From NCBI GenBank assembly GCA_015494735.1, contig WGAQ01000042.1, forward strand, positions 1 to 16,916: DNA of 16,916 nt. The letters are read 5' to 3'. How positions within the stretch are numbered: the first letter of the stretch is position 1; every line of letters starts with the position of its first letter. The DNA is from Caldifarciminota bacterium. Lineage in GTDB: Bacteria > Hydrothermota > Hydrothermia > LBFQ01 > DSFT01. The notes below the pieces were generated by a model. It ran no database searches. It was not told where the DNA came from and was given only the letters and a program-made list of their open reading frames with translations. The translations under genes and the position numbers were made by a program. Below are positions 13,752 to 16,916 of the stretch, in pieces.

Positions 13752-14102
13752 TCATTCAGAGCATTTATATACTTCTGCTGTGTTGAAGTAGAGGGTTGTT
13801 GGAAGGAAAGAGTTAGCAAGGATGTTAAGCAGACCATCGATAAAAGTGGTCTTTGTTTCTACCACCACCTTCCCTTTCTTTGGCATTATCGTTGTGGTGG
13901 TGTTATCTCCCAGAGGTACCAGTCCCCACAGGAGGTAAATGTATCTCTTCTGACCGTAAAGGGTACATCCGGCTATACCCGATTGCCCCTTATCCGCTAT
14001 CACTACCTTGGAGCCGGGAGGAGTGGTAACTGTTATGGTTCCACAACTGCTCAGTGCTCCTCCTATGAACATGGCAACGAGCAATGCACTCAACCTTCTC
14101 AT
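13752..14102 (-). CDS. Bor-like lipoprotein
   Basis: A 116-residue predicted lipoprotein. The signal peptide MRRLSALLVAMFIGGALSSC carries a lipobox (LSSC, Cys20). The C-terminal half, VVVETKTTFIDGLLNI then TTLYFNTAEVYKC, resembles the conserved part of the lambda Bor/Iss family (ETQQTFVNGLLGF then EARVYC), and the preceding YLLWGLVPLG matches the family's 'G(I/L)xxxG' strand. Bor of lambda is a surface lipoprotein linked to serum resistance; free-living bacteria carry relatives of unknown role. There is no phage gene nearby, so this is a chromosomal homologue. Unlike the other operon-head genes here it has a perfect Shine-Dalgarno. The family call comes from motif memory and is moderate. Confidence 0.72.
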   Translation of the reverse strand: MRRLSALLVAMFIGGALSSCGTITVTTPPGSKVVIADKGQSGIAGCTLYGQKRYIYLLWGLVPLGDNTTTTIMPKKGKVVVETKTTFIDGLLNILANSFLPTTLYFNTAEVYKCSE

Positions 14103-14105
14103 AAT

Positions 14106-14115
14106 TCACCTCCTT
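14106..14115 (-). promoter_or_regulatory. Perfect Shine-Dalgarno of the Bor-like gene
   Basis: AAGGAGGTGA lies three bases before the ATG at 14102. Together with the -10 box further upstream it gives a conventional short leader of about 16 bases, the exception among the operon-head genes here. Confidence 0.8.
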
Positions 14116-14124
14116 TTCAACAAA

Positions 14125-14130
14125 AGTATA
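14125..14130 (-). promoter_or_regulatory. -10 box TATACT of the Bor-like gene
   Basis: TATACT lies 22 bases before the ATG, far enough to leave room for the Shine-Dalgarno in the transcript. The same hexamer precedes the DJ-1/PfpI gene. Confidence 0.5.
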
Positions 14131-14231
14131 AAGGTGAAAACATTTTCTATTTCCTATAAATGCTGTGAGTTTTGTGCCCGACCGAAACGTTTTCTGGCGC
14201 TTATATACTTCCATGGGAAAAGGGAAAAATT

Positions 14232-14251
14232 TTCGCATTAAATGATGCGAA
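14232..14251 (-). terminator. Intrinsic terminator after the barrel-like lipoprotein gene
   Basis: On the minus strand TTCGCAT, loop CATTTA, ATGCGAA (7-bp perfect stem) is followed by AA and five T. It lies 43 bases after the stop codon at 14295. The stem has only three G:C pairs. The rest of the 192-base gap 14103-14294 holds the Bor-like promoter and nothing else that I recognise. Confidence 0.55.
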
Positions 14252-14294
14252 GGACATGAGTTTTCCTCTATGCTCCCGGAAGAAAACAGTTATC

Positions 14295-14933
14295 CTAAAA
14301 GTCCAGGAATATGCCTGCTGCACCGTAAGGTATCGTATAGAGATCTCCGTAATACTCTTCGAATGGATTCACCTGATTGTTTATGGGTATGATGAATCCA
14401 TACTCCAGCGCAATATTCACCAGTGGCAGATTTTTCGAAGCCGACCCGAGTGCCACTCTGAAACCCCAGGGGATGGGCTTTCCAATATCCCTGGAGGGCA
14501 GAAATGCGTATGGACCTATGAGTATGTAAGCCTCGTAAGAGGGTGATTCTTTTCTTGAGCTCATTATCCAAGTGGCGTGTACCCATGTCCATCCCGATGA
14601 CATGTAAGCGGTGTCCGAAAACATGGAATTGGAAATCAGAGAATTGAATCCAAAAACTATGGCCTTTTTCCCAAAACTTTTCTTCATATCCATTCCGGCA
14701 CCGTACAGGGATGCTCTGAAAGAAACGCTTATGCTTTTCGTTATACCGGTCCGGAGTATGAGTCCCGTTGGCACGAGTCCCAAACCCCCGTAGTAAGTGG
14801 TCATGTCGGTGTATAAACCCACCTGCACTTTCCCGGGCTCAACAGGGCGGGGAGACTCCAGTACGGGGGTGGTACATGCGGACAGAATAGTGCCGACGGT
14901 CACTAAATGCAGGATATTATTTTTCCTGAACAT
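14295..14933 (-). CDS. Lipoprotein with predicted beta-barrel-like body, unknown function
   Basis: A 212-residue predicted lipoprotein. The N-terminus MFRKNNILHLVTVGTILSAC has a lipobox (LSAC, Cys20) after a basic start. After a short linker (TTPVLESPRPVEPGK) the rest is a run of alternating strands rich in Gly, Tyr and Ser, ending in AAGIFLDF with a terminal Phe as in outer-membrane barrels. Proteins combining a lipid anchor with a small barrel-like domain are common in FCB-type genomes and mostly uncharacterised. I do not recognise a named family. The gene is monocistronic: its own -10 box upstream and a terminator-like hairpin downstream. Confidence 0.78.
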   Translation of the reverse strand: MFRKNNILHLVTVGTILSACTTPVLESPRPVEPGKVQVGLYTDMTTYYGGLGLVPTGLILRTGITKSISVSFRASLYGAGMDMKKSFGKKAIVFGFNSLISNSMFSDTAYMSSGWTWVHATWIMSSRKESPSYEAYILIGPYAFLPSRDIGKPIPWGFRVALGSASKNLPLVNIALEYGFIIPINNQVNPFEEYYGDLYTIPYGAAGIFLDF

Positions 14934-14941
14934 AATACCAA

Positions 14942-14947
14942 ATTATA
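14942..14947 (-). promoter_or_regulatory. -10 box TATAAT of the barrel-like lipoprotein gene
   Basis: A consensus TATAAT lies 8 bases before the ATG at 14933 (intervening TTGGTATT), with no Shine-Dalgarno. The transcript would begin at, or one or two bases before, the start codon. Confidence 0.6.
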
Positions 14948-15050
14948 AACCCCACATACATGGCCGGCTCAAAGCACCATCCGCCTCCGGGTGAAATGTA
15001 TATCCAATACCTTTAACTTCCGGCGTGGGGTCTTCTTGTCTCATGTGGGG

Positions 15051-15068
15051 GCGGGGCTATAGCCCCGC
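15051..15068 (-). terminator. Perfect 18-base palindrome after malate dehydrogenase
   Basis: GCGGGGCTATAGCCCCGC is a perfect palindrome starting 6 bases after the mdh stop. It could fold into a stable hairpin and end or protect the mdh transcript, but no T run follows, so it is not a textbook terminator. It could equally be a protein binding site. The rest of 14934-15074 shows no gene. Confidence 0.45.
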
Positions 15069-15074
15069 ATTGGA

Positions 15075-16004
15075 TTACATGAGTCTATCCACAGTTTCGT
15101 GCAGTTTTCTCACGTGCTCTTCCGCTTTCTTCAGGAGGGCTTTCTCCTCGTCGTTGAGGGGCAGTTCTATGATCTTCTCCACTCCGTTTCCACCCAGAAC
15201 CACAGGCAGACCGATGAATATGCCGTTTATCCCGTATTCCCCTTCCGCCAGTGTGGTGACGGGCAGGACCCTCTTGCTGTCCTTCAAAATGGCTTCAGCC
15301 ATCAGAGCAGCAGCGCTTCCGGGGGCGAACCATGCTGAGGTTCCCATCAATTTCACTATTTCACCGCCACCGAATTTTGTCCTTTCCACCAGCTGGTCTA
15401 TGGTCTCCTTGTCCAGGAGTTCGGTTATGGGAACTCCGTTTACTGTCGTGAATCTGGGCAGGGGCACCATCGTATCACCGTGGGTTCCCAGTACCATTCC
15501 GTTGACGTCTGCGGGAGAAACACCCAGTTTTTCGGCTACGAAGAAGCTCAGTCTTGCGCTGTCCAGGACTCCGGCCTGGCCCATGACCTTATTCTTTGGA
15601 AGGCCCGTCAGTTTATACATGGCATAGGTCATGGCATCGAGGGGATTGGTGACCACTATGATGAATGCATCGGGAGCATACTTCTTCAGGTTTTCCGCCA
15701 CCTGCTTGATAATCTTCAGGTTGATTTCTATGAGGTCATCGCGGGACATTCCGGGTTTTCTGGGGACACCTGCTGTGACGATGACCACGTCCGAGCCCTC
15801 TATGATACTGTAATCTGTGGAGCCATAAACCCTTGCGGAAAATCTGTTTATATATGCAGCTTCCGAAAGGTCCAGCGCTTTACCCTCTGCGAGGCCCTCC
15901 TTTATATCCACCAGGGCAACATCCGCAATGTCGTTGTAGGCTAAATACCTCGCAGCCTCCGATCCAACGTTTCCTGCTCCGATTACCGCTACTTTGTTTC
16001 TCAT
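15075..16004 (-). CDS. mdh: Malate dehydrogenase, NAD-dependent (LDH-like MDH family)
   Basis: A 309-residue cytoplasmic enzyme interconverting malate and oxaloacetate. The Rossmann motif is GAGNVG (9-14) with Asp33, which favours NAD over NADP. The substrate loop GVPRKPGMSRDDL has Arg82 and Arg88; an Arg at position 82, where lactate dehydrogenases have Gln, marks it as malate-specific. Catalytic Asp148 and Arg151 are in LDSARL, and His175 is in GTHGDTM. The length is that of the thermophilic/Chloroflexus-type tetrameric group. The start ATG at 16004 gives the normal MRNKVAVIGAG; an ATG at 16055 would precede the -10 box. It is divergent from the PLP enzyme gene. Confidence 0.96.
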   Translation of the reverse strand: MRNKVAVIGAGNVGSEAARYLAYNDIADVALVDIKEGLAEGKALDLSEAAYINRFSARVYGSTDYSIIEGSDVVIVTAGVPRKPGMSRDDLIEINLKIIKQVAENLKKYAPDAFIIVVTNPLDAMTYAMYKLTGLPKNKVMGQAGVLDSARLSFFVAEKLGVSPADVNGMVLGTHGDTMVPLPRFTTVNGVPITELLDKETIDQLVERTKFGGGEIVKLMGTSAWFAPGSAAALMAEAILKDSKRVLPVTTLAEGEYGINGIFIGLPVVLGGNGVEKIIELPLNDEEKALLKKAEEHVRKLHETVDRLM

Positions 16005-16016
16005 GGCAATAAAAAT

Positions 16017-16022
16017 TTTATA
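16017..16022 (-). promoter_or_regulatory. -10 box TATAAA of mdh
   Basis: TATAAA in an A/T block (TATAAAATTTTTATT) lies 12 bases before the ATG at 16004. This allows a leader of about 3-6 bases, too short for a Shine-Dalgarno, and none is seen. Confidence 0.5.
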
Positions 16023-16093
16023 CCCGGGTGGGGAAATTTGCCATCCTGTGTGCAAAAGAAGTTGGAGGGTTTACTCTTTACAATCATCGGACC

Positions 16094-16099
16094 TATAAA
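16094..16099 (+). promoter_or_regulatory. -10 box TATAAA of the PLP-dependent acyltransferase gene
   Basis: TATAAA lies 8 bases before the ATG at 16108, with no Shine-Dalgarno. The seven bases before the ATG (TTAATCC) are identical to those before dapA. Confidence 0.55.
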
Positions 16100-16107
16100 A
16101 TTAATCC

Positions 16108-16916
16108 ATGGCAAAGTTAGATTTCATAAAGGAGGAACTGGAAAGGCTTAAAAGGGAGGGCCTTTATGTCCACATAAGGGTTATCCAGAGCGCTGTGGAT
16201 GCCTGGTTCGTTGTCGATGGAAAGAGGGTCCTCAACCTTACATCCAACAATTATCTGGGTTTTGCCAATCATCCGGTTTTGAAGGAGTATGCCAAGAAGT
16301 ACATAGACAAATATGGGATAGGGCCTGCTGCTGTCCGGAGCATTTCCGGAACCATGGACATCCATATAGAGCTGGAAAAGAAACTGGCTGAATTCAAGGG
16401 GATGGAATCCACTGTACTGTTCCAGAGCGGTTTTACTGCCAATCTCGCCACGATTCCCGCCATCGTTGGAAGGGGAGACTACATATTCTCGGATGAACTG
16501 AATCACGCTTCCATAATCGATGGGTGCAGGCTCTCCAGAGCCACAATAGTCAGGTACAAGCATCTGGATTTGAACGACCTGGAGGAGAAACTGAAGGAGC
16601 ATAAGGACAAGCCCGGGAAGAAGTTAATCGTCACCGATGGCGTCTTTTCCATGGATGGAGACATAGCGCCCCTTCCCGAGCTGGCAGAACTTGCTGAGAA
16701 ATACGATGCCATCCTGATGGTGGACGATGCGCATGGTGAGGGCGTTCTCGGAAAGGGTGGTCGTGGAATTGTGGATCACTTCGGACTTCACGGAAAGGTG
16801 GATATCGAGGTGGGGACCCTGTCGAAGGCGTTCGGTATAGTGGGCGGATTCGTCTCCGGCTCCAGGGAATTGACCGAATATCTCAAGCAGAAGGGAAGAC
16901 CCTTCCTTTTCTCCAG
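16108..16916 (+). CDS. Glycine C-acetyltransferase-like PLP enzyme (alpha-oxoamine synthase family), 5' part
   Basis: The window ends inside this gene; 269 residues are visible of about 395 expected. It is a fold-type I PLP enzyme of the alpha-oxoamine synthase family, which joins an acyl-CoA to an amino acid with loss of carbon, or runs in the catabolic direction for 2-amino-3-ketobutyrate. Motifs: NLTSNNYLGFANHP (43-56), SGTMDIHIELE (80-90), DELNHASIIDG (129-139) with the stacking His133, DGVFSMDGD, VDDAHG (205-210) with Asp206 and His209, and the PLP Lys240 in GTLSKAFG. The closest match from memory is the glycine C-acetyltransferase (Kbl) clade rather than BioF, but the two cannot be separated on sequence alone. 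Threonine/glycine breakdown is the likelier role, and no biotin genes are nearby. Confidence 0.88.
   Translation, partial: MAKLDFIKEELERLKREGLYVHIRVIQSAVDAWFVVDGKRVLNLTSNNYLGFANHPVLKEYAKKYIDKYGIGPAAVRSISGTMDIHIELEKKLAEFKGMESTVLFQSGFTANLATIPAIVGRGDYIFSDELNHASIIDGCRLSRATIVRYKHLDLNDLEEKLKEHKDKPGKKLIVTDGVFSMDGDIAPLPELAELAEKYDAILMVDDAHGEGVLGKGGRGIVDHFGLHGKVDIEVGTLSKAFGIVGGFVSGSRELTEYLKQKGRPFLFS

Noticed and set aside
14943..15044. A 33-residue open frame on the minus strand between the lipoprotein and mdh genes
   Set aside because: It has no Shine-Dalgarno and no -10 box close to its ATG, overlaps the lipoprotein promoter, and has no known match. It may be a chance frame.
1..16916. CRISPR array, IS element or prophage
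   Set aside because: No regularly spaced direct repeats, no transposase or integrase frame, and no terminal inverted repeats were seen; the Bor-like gene alone does not indicate a prophage.

Overview
The window reads as one contiguous piece of bacterial chromosome from a diderm, probably thermophilic lineage. The diderm evidence is a LolCDE-like export operon, two lipoproteins with lipoboxes, and proteins with predicted outer-membrane beta-barrels. A C-terminal domain resembling the type IX (Por) sorting domain on the first gene points to the FCB group or a candidate phylum such as WOR-3/Hydrothermae. Frequent AGG/AGA arginine and ATA isoleucine codons and a two-CXXC protein disulfide oxidoreductase of the hyperthermophile type suggest heat adaptation. 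The exact taxon is an inference. I see no phage, IS element, CRISPR array, tRNA or rRNA.

Layout: (1) 1-1005 (+) is the 3' part of a secreted M1 metallopeptidase with a sorting domain. (2) 3216-1054 (-) is a CopA-like multicopper oxidase with an extra C-terminal beta-barrel-like domain. (3) 8097-3326 (-) is a tight five-gene operon: LolA-like carrier, two FtsX-type permeases, an ABC ATPase and a barrel-like outer-membrane protein. (4) 9481-8240 (-) is a divergent IMP dehydrogenase/GMP reductase relative. (5) 9633-12053 (+) is an operon with a DJ-1/PfpI protein, the disulfide oxidoreductase, ribosomal protein L32 (rpmF) and plsX. (6) 13711-12055 (-) holds dapA and uppP, with uppP ending one base from plsX. 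(7) 14933-13752 (-) holds two lipoprotein genes, one barrel-like and one Bor-like. (8) 16004-15075 (-) is malate dehydrogenase, divergent from a PLP-dependent glycine C-acetyltransferase-like gene (16108 to the right edge, +).

The genes work in three groups. Envelope traffic and copper handling occupy 1-8100. Cell-envelope precursor supply is covered by plsX (phospholipid acyl-phosphate), uppP (undecaprenyl phosphate recycling) and dapA (diaminopimelate/lysine). Central metabolism is represented by malate dehydrogenase and the glycine/threonine-linked PLP enzyme. No stretch above 300 bases lacks a gene; the longest gap is 192 bases (14103-14294).

The most unusual signal is in the start regions. 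Every gene heading a transcription unit (10 of 10) has a TATAAT-like hexamer just upstream of its start codon, in most cases 6 to 9 bases away, and usually no Shine-Dalgarno. Most genes inside operons have strong Shine-Dalgarno sequences. This implies widespread leaderless or near-leaderless mRNAs. The second notable item is the multicopper oxidase with a CopB-like barrel domain on the same chain.
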